From Thainema sp966674685 (GTDB taxonomy: Bacteria; Cyanobacteriota; Cyanobacteriia; Phormidesmidales; Phormidesmidaceae), in assembly GCA_966674685.1 (NCBI GenBank), contig CBKWJC010000035.1, positions 1 through 64,000 of the forward strand: DNA of 64,000 nucleotides, given 5' to 3'. Below the pieces are notes generated by a model. It saw only the letters and a list, made by a program, of their open reading frames with translations. It did not search any database and had not been told where the DNA came from. This document shows positions 1-8,026 of this stretch, piece by piece (position 1 is the stretch's first letter; each line of letters opens with the position of its first letter). A program made the position numbers and the translations under genes.

Positions 1-196
1 CCTTCTGAACTCTCTGCCTCAATTCTACTCAACACAAACTTGGGTGGAACTAGGTACATCCTATAAGATTTAAGGTCGCACTGTCTTATGAGTTTTATGG
101 TTCCAATATGAAATTTAAGATCGCACATAATCTGATCAAGCTCTGAAATCTCGGCGACTTATTTTAACAAAAACAAATCTCAAACAGGATCTAAGC
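1..196. other. AT-rich leader upstream of the dynamin-like gene
   Basis: No gene is visible. Two imperfect copies of the motif ATTTAAGGTCGCAC / ATTTAAGATCGCAC lie about 40 bases apart (near 68 and 113). They could be operator half-sites or chance in AT-rich DNA. No clear Shine-Dalgarno precedes the ATG at 197. Confidence 0.3.
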
Positions 197-2890
197 ATGA
201 ATAACTCCAACGAAACCGACATCCAATGCAGCCAAATTCTAAAAGGGCTAGATCAACTAGACAAGTATCTAGAGGAGCCTATAGCAAAAGATGCTTTAAA
301 TTTAGATGAAAACTTTTCAACCAACAAAAACAGAGAGCTTTTAAAACGATTGAGAATGAGCCTAATTCAATACAAAGAGCGTGGAAGAGACCTAGTCTAT
401 GTTGGATTTATGGGCCATTTTTCAACAGGAAAATCGAGCACTATCAATTCACTTCTTGATCTCGACAAACAATCAGAAGGTTATCGAAATATTGGGTTAA
501 ATCCTGTCGATAAAGCCATAACTCTAATTACGCATAGTAAAAACAATAGTTCGATACTTAATATAACCAAAGAGGGTTTGGTTGCTATCAAGTCTAGCAG
601 TGTAGATAATGATTTTCTCCATAATGTAGTAATTGCTGATACACCTGGAACAGGCGATCCAGTTCTATTAGATGAGATTGCAAGAGACTTCTTGCCAATT
701 TGTGATCTCATTATTTATTTCTTTTCATCTACTAATCCTCTAGACACTGCAGATCAACCATTCTTACAAGAAAAATTTTCAGAGTTGAATTTCATTCCGA
801 CCAAGTTTGTAGTAACAAGAGCAGATGAGTTTAGACTAGATAGCGAGTGTCAGCTCAATGAACAAAACTTTGACGATAGAAAAGCAGGCGAGTTTTTAGG
901 CACTTTAGTCTATAGAATAAATCAGCTCTTCAAGGATTCAAATGCAGCAATATCTTCGGAAGATATTATATTGATTGATAATAGAGTCAATTTTAATATT
1001 GATTCACTAAAAACATACATATCTAAATTTGCAGATATAGAAGACATTTCAGGACAAATAAGAATCCACTCTCATAAAATACGATATTACCAAAGCAGCT
1101 CAATCACGCTACAAGGGTTTTTCTCTAATTTCATAAACAATAAGTTCATTTCTATATCCAATTTCGTGGAAAATGCCAAGAAAAATATTAAAAAATTCAA
1201 TGATGAGATTCAAATCACGAACAACTCGTTAACGCAGTCTTGGTTTGACAGTTTAGGTGATATCCGAAACGTATGTAATAAAGTAATTAATTCTCTTCCA
1301 GATACTATAATTATCTCCAACAAAATATCCGACTTCAATAGCGACAAAAGAATGCAGAAAACCAACCTGCTAAAAAGTCAAATCAAATCTGAATCAAAAG
1401 AAAGCATAAAGTCATGGTCTGGTTTAGCCAAACAGGAAACGTTACGCATCCTTAATAGCCAACTATCACAGCTCAAGATAGATATAAATGAAGCAAAAAT
1501 TCCTCAGATGCTTAAAGATCCATCTTGCTTACATCTCAGTTTATCTAATATCAAATTGGAAAGCTTCCTAAAGAAAGAAATGGATTCAAAAATCCCCCAG
1601 ATGTTAGTATCTGAATCAAGGAAGATGCTGCATTCTGTATACATAGAAAAATTTAATGAGACGAGAAAAGAGTTGGGAAAAAGAATAAAATACCTTAAAG
1701 ACGAGCTTCAGCAAAAACGCCCATCTTCTGCGTGCGAAGAAATAATAAATAAAGCAGAGATTGGATTATCAGAAGATTTTGATAAGTTTTTCAATATTAT
1801 TTATATATACAGGAGCGGTGTCTTTTCTCTAAACGTTAAAGACGCAATTGCTAAGTTGGGGATGGAGATGAAGCTGGATGAGCTTGATAGCAAGCAAATT
1901 CCTGACGAACAAAAGTTGATCATCAAGCAAAATGCCAAAGAAAACATATTTCCTGATAAAGCTAAGGTTTTTAGTGACTTCAAACAGAGGACTACTGAAC
2001 TAGACTCCACTTGCCTGCACTTACAACGAAGTTTCGATATTTTTTACAGTAAGGATATGGCGATGCCAGATATAGACTGGCCTGAAGAGGATTTAGATGC
2101 AATAATCTCAGAATTGGCAAGAGATGTAAGGAATGATGTAAGTTCATTCCAACAGTCTATTAATAATAAACTACAATCAAACGTAAGCTTGGCTCTTGAA
2201 AGATGGGAAATAGGTTTAAGAGCTGCAAAACGCAAAAGGCGTAATTATTTCATTACAGTTGCTTTGGTGACAGCGGTTTTGTATTTCGTTGCTTATTCAG
2301 GTTTTCTTCGCTTTCAAAATATTGATGTCTCAAGCAATGTATCAAGTACTATTTTTTGGGGAATTATTACAAGCATCGTGTTTGAATTCATCAGTTTTCT
2401 TGTTGCTCTAGCTCGTGACAGCTATCCCAGAGACATTAAAGTAACTGAGACTAAAATTCTTGAGGATTTCCGACAAACTTCTTTTGAAACCATCGAACAA
2501 GAAATTTCTTCTTTCAAGGATGAAGACAACGAAAAAGTAATAGTCTCCGCTGAACGTTTAAGCAACTTCTTGTATGATTCATGGCAAACTGCATTGGTCG
2601 TAAGGCCCCAAGAGTCTCACTTTACGTCTACAACTTCCTTATTTCAAGAATTCGTGGAATTAAACAATGGATATTCTAATTTACTAAATGACTATCATGA
2701 TGCGATAGAAGCTTTGAAGGATAAAGCATCAAGCTATTTTGCTGAACCCGAGAAAAACATCAGTAAACTACGCGAAATTACTAATAGCTTAAAGCAAGAA
2801 TCTGTTGATCCTTCTTTTGAGCTTTTAGCAGCAACTAAAAATATCCTACACGAGGTCAAACAGAAAATCGATGCTATCGAGTTTCTATAA
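197..2890 (+). CDS. Bacterial dynamin-like GTPase
   Basis: 897 aa. The N-terminal GTPase domain has a P-loop GHFSTGKS (residues 73-80), a G2 candidate Thr near 109, the G3 motif DTPG (148-151) and a G4-like TRAD (207-210). A long helical middle region follows, consistent with a dynamin stalk. Two hydrophobic segments near residues 682-700 and 715-735 could form a membrane hairpin (paddle), then a helical tail. This order matches bacterial dynamin-like proteins, which bind GTP and remodel membranes; the exact role here is inference. Base composition is clearly more AT-rich than the neighbours and HIP1 sites are scarce, which may indicate transfer. It stands alone, convergent with ccsB, with a hairpin between them. 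Bacterial dynamins often occur in pairs, and no partner is present here. Confidence 0.85.
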   Translation: MNNSNETDIQCSQILKGLDQLDKYLEEPIAKDALNLDENFSTNKNRELLKRLRMSLIQYKERGRDLVYVGFMGHFSTGKSSTINSLLDLDKQSEGYRNIGLNPVDKAITLITHSKNNSSILNITKEGLVAIKSSSVDNDFLHNVVIADTPGTGDPVLLDEIARDFLPICDLIIYFFSSTNPLDTADQPFLQEKFSELNFIPTKFVVTRADEFRLDSECQLNEQNFDDRKAGEFLGTLVYRINQLFKDSNAAISSEDIILIDNRVNFNIDSLKTYISKFADIEDISGQIRIHSHKIRYYQSSSITLQGFFSNFINNKFISISNFVENAKKNIKKFNDEIQITNNSLTQSWFDSLGDIRNVCNKVINSLPDTIIISNKISDFNSDKRMQKTNLLKSQIKSESKESIKSWSGLAKQETLRILNSQLSQLKIDINEAKIPQMLKDPSCLHLSLSNIKLESFLKKEMDSKIPQMLVSESRKMLHSVYIEKFNETRKELGKRIKYLKDELQQKRPSSACEEIINKAEIGLSEDFDKFFNIIYIYRSGVFSLNVKDAIAKLGMEMKLDELDSKQIPDEQKLIIKQNAKENIFPDKAKVFSDFKQRTTELDSTCLHLQRSFDIFYSKDMAMPDIDWPEEDLDAIISELARDVRNDVSSFQQSINNKLQSNVSLALERWEIGLRAAKRKRRNYFITVALVTAVLYFVAYSGFLRFQNIDVSSNVSSTIFWGIITSIVFEFISFLVALARDSYPRDIKVTETKILEDFRQTSFETIEQEISSFKDEDNEKVIVSAERLSNFLYDSWQTALVVRPQESHFTSTTSLFQEFVELNNGYSNLLNDYHDAIEALKDKASSYFAEPEKNISKLREITNSLKQESVDPSFELLAATKNILHEVKQKIDAIEFL

Positions 2891-3027
2891 GATGAAAAAT
2901 TATTTATGTGGAGTTTCAGTGTGGTTTAATAAGATCGCAAATCTCGCAACTTGGGTTGAGTAGCGAACATAAGCTAACCTGGCAATTAAACCAGCATCTT
3001 GACCTGTGATTTGAACTCGTTTAAACG

Positions 3028-3062
3028 CAATGGAGGGACGAGATATTCTCGTCCCTCCATTG
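3028..3062. terminator. 16-bp hairpin between convergent genes
   Basis: Perfect inverted repeat with arms 3028-3043 and 3047-3062 and a 3-base loop. It lies between the 3' ends of the dynamin-like gene and ccsB, so it can serve as a bidirectional terminator. A partial copy of the right arm (CCCTCCATTG) follows directly. There is no long T tract on either side. Confidence 0.6.
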
Positions 3063-3100
3063 CTTCCCTCCATTGCTAGAAATGTACAATCTCTGAATGG

Positions 3101-4105
3101 TTAAAAGAACCAGCCGTAGCTGTGCAGGCCTTTGCCGAGCAGATTTACGCCTAAATAGCAAACCCAGACAACAATAAAGCCCGATGCTGCCAGAATTGCA
3201 GGCTTGCGACCTTGCCAGCCTTTGGTGATTCGAGCATGGAGATAAGCTGCAAAGACCAGCCAGGTAATCAGCGCCCAGGTTTCTTTTGGATCCCAGCTCC
3301 AGTAGGAACCCCAGGCTTCATTTGCCCAAACGGCTCCAGCAATGATGCCAATCGTCAACAGCGGGAAGCCCAAGCCAATGATGCGATAGCTGATGTTGTC
3401 CAGTGTATCCGCCAAGCTGAGACGCTGTGGTGACAACAGTTCAGCAGACGTAGCGGTGTTAGTCCGCTCGATCACTGCCGTACCGCCGCCATCCGTAAAC
3501 GCCACTGGCTCAGCCACAGGTTCACCCTGACGCTTGAGCTGATAGCGCTGGCTGGTGGAGCGGAAGGAGCCTGTACCAACAGAGCTGCCTTTGAGTTCTA
3601 CATCTTGACCACGGGTCACGATCAGAAATGCGATCGCAACCAAAGCCCCCACCATCAGCGCCGCATAGCTGAGCAGCATGACGCTTACGTGCATCATTAG
3701 CCAGTTAGACTTGAGCGCAGGCACCAGCGGTTCCGAGTGCTGCATGGCATCGGGTAGCGACAGCGCCGCAAAGGCCGTAATCGCCATCGTCACAGGAGCC
3801 GTTACAGCCCCAACCAGGCGACTCTGGCTCATCTGTTCCGCTAGCAGGTGCATAGCCGTGATGCCCCAGGCGACGAAGAATAGAGACTCGTAGAGATTGC
3901 TGAGTGGGAAATAACCCGCCTCAATCCAGCGAGCTGCCAATAGCGCCGCGATACACAAATTTGCGATCGCCATGCCAGCCGTACCGATTTGCGGTAGTGC
4001 TGGAATTCGGGGAAATGCGACCCCGCCCCAGTACACCAGCATCGTCACAAACAAAACGGCAAATGATGCGTTATCAAGCCAGCCCTGTAGCGTCACTAAA
4101 TCCAT
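3101..4105 (-). CDS. ccsB: Cytochrome c biogenesis protein CcsB (system II heme-handling subunit)
   Basis: 334 aa polytopic membrane protein. Near residues 257-275 it carries the tryptophan-rich signature WGSYWSWDPKETWAL of the CcsA/CcsB/CcmC heme-handling family (WWD domain). Several hydrophobic segments and a Ser/Thr-rich soluble linker (about 165-235) lie before it. In cyanobacteria and chloroplasts it works with Ccs1/ResB to attach heme to apocytochromes on the lumenal side of the thylakoid; the plastid homologue is called ccsA. No Ccs1 gene is in this window. The ATG at 4105 gives the expected first membrane helix. The neighbouring small gene on the same strand begins 92 bp upstream, so co-transcription is possible. 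Confidence 0.93.
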   Translation of the reverse strand: MDLVTLQGWLDNASFAVLFVTMLVYWGGVAFPRIPALPQIGTAGMAIANLCIAALLAARWIEAGYFPLSNLYESLFFVAWGITAMHLLAEQMSQSRLVGAVTAPVTMAITAFAALSLPDAMQHSEPLVPALKSNWLMMHVSVMLLSYAALMVGALVAIAFLIVTRGQDVELKGSSVGTGSFRSTSQRYQLKRQGEPVAEPVAFTDGGGTAVIERTNTATSAELLSPQRLSLADTLDNISYRIIGLGFPLLTIGIIAGAVWANEAWGSYWSWDPKETWALITWLVFAAYLHARITKGWQGRKPAILAASGFIVVWVCYLGVNLLGKGLHSYGWFF

Positions 4106-4197
4106 GCCGGATCTCTCTGAATTACAGCTTTTGTAAATACCGTTACTTATTCTAAACGTTTCTCAGGCGTCATATCTCTGCGATCGCGATTTGCCGA

Positions 4198-4551
4198 CTA
4201 CTCCGAGAACCACGTTTTGTAGGATACTCGCCCATCCCGATCAATCATCAGATAGTTCCTCTTTTGCAGCTCACGCACAATGGCTTCTTTATCCGCGTCA
4301 GAAATGCCGCCTTGAAACTGAAACATCGCCCCAATGAAATTGAGTAGCGTCGTTTTCTTAGTCGGTTTCGATTTCAGCAACCGTTCGGCCACATACTCAA
4401 TCGTATGAAAATCCTTGACCGCCGCTCTTCGGCTGTCTGGATTTTTCTCTTCCTCTTCTTTGCGAGCAAGCTGAATCAGAAACTGAGCCAAGCGGAACTT
4501 ATCTCGGTAAGGCAGCTGTTCGCAAAGTGCCGCTATTTCGTCGTAATCCAT
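4198..4551 (-). CDS. Small soluble protein of unknown function
   Basis: 117 aa from the ATG at 4551. A TTG three codons further upstream is possible, but the ATG has a well-placed GAGG six bases ahead, so it is preferred. The protein is mostly helical and charged, with a KEEEEK run near residue 35, and ends in a segment (DKEAIVRELQKRNYLMIDRDG) that resembles a small winged-helix wing. No family is recognised with confidence. It lies upstream of ccsB on the same strand, separated by 92 bp. Confidence 0.7.
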   Translation of the reverse strand: MDYDEIAALCEQLPYRDKFRLAQFLIQLARKEEEEKNPDSRRAAVKDFHTIEYVAERLLKSKPTKKTTLLNFIGAMFQFQGGISDADKEAIVRELQKRNYLMIDRDGRVSYKTWFSE

Positions 4552-4632
4552 GCTAAGCCTCAATTCTCTAGGGCGGTAACAAAAAGATTTAACTCAATAG
4601 ATTACTGGAATGAAGGCGTTTGGAAATAGAAT

Positions 4633-4682
4633 TTTTGGGACAGAAATCGCAGTGTGGCCACACTGCGATTTCTGTCCCAAAA
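4633..4682. terminator. 50-bp perfect palindrome, no loop
   Basis: Positions 4633-4657 are exactly complementary to 4658-4682, with no unpaired centre. It begins with TTTT and ends with AAAA, so in either direction the RNA is a long hairpin ending in U residues. It lies just downstream of the DUF3352 gene and upstream of the small gene at 4198-4551, both on the minus strand, and probably ends the DUF3352 transcript. Confidence 0.7.
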
Positions 4683-4715
4683 GCCTGATAGCGAATGGCT
4701 GCAAATGTCTACTGT

Positions 4716-6596
4716 CTACTCCGGGGGCTGCTCCTCTGGCGTCTCCGCTGGTAACTCTTCGGGAGTGGGTTCAGTCGGTTCTGGATTGGGTAATGCGCCC
4801 GGACGTTCACCTTTTTTCAGTGAAACGTTGACATCGTAGCGAATGGTGCGGGGGTTCAAAATGGACGCCGTAACGCCAATCGCGTTAATTGAATTTGCGA
4901 CCTCCTGGCTTTGAGACGGGAATGGCGGCAGCGGAATACCGTCCGTGTTGAAAAACCGATTCAAATCAACGTAAAAGTGACCATTATTCGAATCGGGACT
5001 GTCGAGCATCACCGTTTTATAGGGCTGGCTCTCGGCCAACGAGGGAGACGGCTGCGCCAGAATGCGCTGGGCGGCGGTGGGGCCAATCGCCAGAAAGACC
5101 TGATTGCCCTCTAGCCAGCCACGGGTCAGCGTCAATGCGCCAAAGGGAGAGACCCAGTTGACAACCGATTGACCATCCATTTCCGTTGGCTCCACCTGGA
5201 ACCGATAGCGACTCGACAGCACTTCGTCTAATTTCTCAAATGTTTGTTCTGCCAACGCCCGATCGCTGGGCTGCACAATGATCACTGGCGCGACTGTCGC
5301 TAGGGGTTGCGTACTCGGATCGTCGGATTCCGGTGCAGCAATTGGCAACAGCGAGAGCGAAAACTCACCATCTGCCCAATCAAGTAAATCAGCCTCTAGA
5401 TTAAGACCCGTGGTGGATTCGAAGGTAGTGCGGATACTTTCCGGATGCAGCGGAGTCAGTGGCCGACTCGCTGCACTGCGAGCATAGTCCTGCCAGAGCT
5501 GCTTCAGGTTGCTGCCCGATACCATCGCCAGTGTATCTGAGGGCAGTAGTTCCGGAATTTGTCCGACCGTATTCGTAACTTCGTAAGTAAACTCGCTGTC
5601 CTGCGGTAGCCAAGCAATGCCAGCAAACCGCACGCCATTCGACTTTAATCCGACCGAGATCGCTAACCCCTGGTTGTTTTGGAATGTAGACAGGCTTTCG
5701 GGGGAAACGGGCTGATTGGAATTCTGAGCCGCGATCGCAGTTGCGGCAGGTACATTCACATACAGCCGTGCAACTAGATCATCGGTTTGAATCTGGTTAA
5801 AGGCGTTGCGATATCCAGCAATTTGGGCGATGGACTCTTCGCCTTTGAACGTATCAATAGTGGCCTCAATTGCTTGCTGATCGGTCGTTAGCACCACATA
5901 GTTCGTGTCAAAAACGGCTGCTGAATAGGCCGTGGAATCTTCAGCGGTAAATTCTTGGACTTCAACCCCTTTGTATTCGCGGCTTGTGCTGTCCTTAGTT
6001 AGCTCTGAATTACCCAAAATCTCCTGTGCTTTGAGCGGATCAGCAATCGGCAGCACAATCACCAGCGGCTGAGAGTCATCCAGTTCCGCTAGATTCCCGT
6101 CACCAAAGTTCTCTGGAGCCGATGGTTCGTTGGTTGCAGAGTCCTCGGTTTCAGCATCTGCCGATTCGTCGTCTTCAGATCCCAGGTCAGGATTGGGAGC
6201 GGCTGCTTCGGGTGCAGCGTTCGGTGCAGTTCCCTCTGCGGCATCAGCCGTCGGCATGAACGCAATTGTCACTTCATCTCCAACCCACGGCTCAATGTCT
6301 TGCTCATAGTTCAAGCCATTGGCCGTCAAAATGCGATCGCGCAGGTTAGCTAAATTCTGATCGAATGAAGCTTGCGTCGCAGGCGTACCAAAAGAGCGGA
6401 GGGCTCTCCATTGCCCTTCGTCGGTCGAAATGGAAATCGCCATCAGCGCTTCATCGGGTACGACATTAGCTCCGGTTGGCAGATCCCCCGGCAGAACACC
6501 GCGACGGGTCAAGATCCAATAAGCTCCGGCTCCCACTCCGATTAAGAGAACAGCCGCGCCGAGGGTTATTAATAAAGGAGATTTTTTTACTGGCAT
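4716..6596 (-). CDS. DUF3352 domain membrane-anchored protein
   Basis: 626 aa. One N-terminal membrane helix (residues 8-28) anchors a large domain that should lie outside the cytoplasm or in the lumen. The body resembles cyanobacterial DUF3352 proteins, with motifs such as LPSDTLAMVSG and YVVLTTDQQAIEATI. An acidic Ala/Glu-rich linker spans about 120-165, and the last 25 residues are a Pro/Glu tail. No catalytic motif is evident and the function is unknown. The start is the ATG at 6596; no strong Shine-Dalgarno is visible. Confidence 0.85.
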   Translation of the reverse strand: MPVKKSPLLITLGAAVLLIGVGAGAYWILTRRGVLPGDLPTGANVVPDEALMAISISTDEGQWRALRSFGTPATQASFDQNLANLRDRILTANGLNYEQDIEPWVGDEVTIAFMPTADAAEGTAPNAAPEAAAPNPDLGSEDDESADAETEDSATNEPSAPENFGDGNLAELDDSQPLVIVLPIADPLKAQEILGNSELTKDSTSREYKGVEVQEFTAEDSTAYSAAVFDTNYVVLTTDQQAIEATIDTFKGEESIAQIAGYRNAFNQIQTDDLVARLYVNVPAATAIAAQNSNQPVSPESLSTFQNNQGLAISVGLKSNGVRFAGIAWLPQDSEFTYEVTNTVGQIPELLPSDTLAMVSGSNLKQLWQDYARSAASRPLTPLHPESIRTTFESTTGLNLEADLLDWADGEFSLSLLPIAAPESDDPSTQPLATVAPVIIVQPSDRALAEQTFEKLDEVLSSRYRFQVEPTEMDGQSVVNWVSPFGALTLTRGWLEGNQVFLAIGPTAAQRILAQPSPSLAESQPYKTVMLDSPDSNNGHFYVDLNRFFNTDGIPLPPFPSQSQEVANSINAIGVTASILNPRTIRYDVNVSLKKGERPGALPNPEPTEPTPEELPAETPEEQPPE

Positions 6597-7102
6597 GATT
6601 ATGAAGCAGCTTCAGGAAGCAACAACGCAGAACTGCCCTGCTAATCTAGCAAAGATAACCGATTTCGGAACAAACTTTATCAACCTGCAAAATATAGCGC
6701 TAGCCAGTTTGAGTTGTGATTTAATACGAACGGCAGAACCGCTTTGCAGCGGTAGCCATCACATCGAAAGCCATGTACCTTAAATTGGACAGGAATCTCA
6801 ATAATCGCCCCAATCCTTTAAACGCTGTTCATATAATTGAGGTGCTAAGTAGCTACACACAGATAAGTAGCTATATACAAATCAATGCATATCTAAAAAC
6901 CGGGGGAGCTCCCCGGCGGGGCGCTCCCCCGGTTTTTAGATACGTTTATTTATGCCAACCTACTTATTCGTACTTAAAACCAGCCATTCCAAGTGACTTG
7001 GCCGCATCGCGGCGCAAACTCATCTTGTAGGTTTTGGTGCAAGCTGTGAGCCAATTGACTTTCCTGAGCCGTCGTTATCGAACCTGTAAGGACATTTGAA
7101 TT
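6597..7102. other. Divergent intergenic region with palindromic element
   Basis: Spacer between the divergent DUF3352 and PEP-CTERM genes. It holds palindromic element family 1, copy 1 (6864-6966), preceded by a stray copy of its end motif (TAAGTAGCTACACA near 6846). The start region of the PEP-CTERM gene has an AAGGA about 10 bases before the ATG. I could not assign promoters. Confidence 0.4.
6864..6966. repeat. Palindromic element family 1, copy 1
   Basis: 103-bp element bounded by TAAGTAG at the left and TACTTA at the right. The outer arms are related to each other (ATAAATAAACG-like on both sides). The GC-rich core is a hairpin, AAAAACCGGGGGAGC / GCTCCCCCGGTTTTT. Copies 2 (13511-13609) and 3 (59134-59237) share the ends and the arm order but vary in the core. 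It encodes nothing and looks like a small non-autonomous (MITE/REP-like) element. Confidence 0.75.
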
Positions 7103-7822
7103 ATGTTGAAGCGTATTGCTACTCCACTTGCGATCGCAACCACAACCTGCGCTGTGCTACTCAGTTTGCCGAATGTCGCGCAAGCGGCTGATCTACGGTT
7201 TGTGGACTTAGAAGGAGACGACGCAGAAGGAGTGTTTACCCCTCTCGTTTCCCGCAGCCCAGGCATCTATGGCCTAGAAGCGCGAGGTGGCCGTTCTGGC
7301 AACCGCGATTGGGAAATTGGCGTGGGTGTTTGGACGAGTCAGCCCAATCCTGGTGGACCTCGCAATTTTAATGAGGCCAATTTTGACTGGTCAGCGCCAG
7401 ATCTGCTCGATTTTGAGATGAGCTGGCTAGACGATATCGTTTCCGTCACCATTGGCAGTCAAACCGTGCAGTATGCGGCAGACTGGCTGATTGGCAACAC
7501 GATCAAAATTTCAGCCGTTGGCGATGCTGTGTTTAACCTCGATACGATTGATGGTCAATTTTTGCCCGGTAGTATTGCAGGTATTCCCGGCAACGGAACG
7601 CTGCAAACCTCGTATATTACGGGCGATTTAGTCACCGATGGCTGGCTGTTAACGGGCACCATCGATATCGCGGGCGGTGGTGGTTCCCGCAATGAAGTCC
7701 TGATCACAATGGGCAACTTTGAACCTGATGTAGCCGTACCAGAACCCGCAGCGACCGTAGGGCTATTGGCAGTGGGTGGTGCGATCGCAACGGGCAGATT
7801 TATCCAGCGCAGAAAAGGTTAG
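7103..7822 (+). CDS. PEP-CTERM sorted secreted protein
   Basis: 239 aa. An N-terminal signal peptide (KR then a hydrophobic stretch ending AQA, cleavage near residue 28) precedes a beta-rich middle domain without a recognisable catalytic motif. The C-terminus has the PEP-CTERM arrangement: VPEP (about 212-215), a hydrophobic segment and a basic RRK end. Such proteins are exported and processed by an exosortase/PEP-CTERM system, and many are surface or matrix components. No exosortase gene is in the window. A 26-bp-arm palindrome directly downstream probably ends the transcript. Confidence 0.85.
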   Translation: MLKRIATPLAIATTTCAVLLSLPNVAQAADLRFVDLEGDDAEGVFTPLVSRSPGIYGLEARGGRSGNRDWEIGVGVWTSQPNPGGPRNFNEANFDWSAPDLLDFEMSWLDDIVSVTIGSQTVQYAADWLIGNTIKISAVGDAVFNLDTIDGQFLPGSIAGIPGNGTLQTSYITGDLVTDGWLLTGTIDIAGGGGSRNEVLITMGNFEPDVAVPEPAATVGLLAVGGAIATGRFIQRRKG

Positions 7823-7849
7823 AAATAGAACCCAAACGCTCACTACTTT

Positions 7850-7943
7850 GTGTATAGGAATCTAATTTAATGTTTGTGAAACGTTTGCTGAGCAAACGTT
7901 TCACAAACATTAAATTGTGGAGTTTCAACCGGACTTGATGTAA
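7850..7943 (+). repeat. Palindromic element family 2, copy A
   Basis: Core palindrome with 26-bp perfect arms (7864-7889 and 7891-7916) around a single base. It is flanked on the left by TGTATAGGAATC and on the right by GTTTCAACCGGACTTGATG. The same flank-core-flank order occurs at 46450, 51015, and in reverse at 41857 and 62677. Located 3' of the PEP-CTERM gene, where it can act as a terminator. Confidence 0.8.
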
Positions 7944-8026
7944 CACCCTCTAAAGCCTTTGCACCCTCTACTCCCAATCAAACACGCTACATTTAAAACA
8001 GCCCTCATATTACTTTGCAAAAGCTT

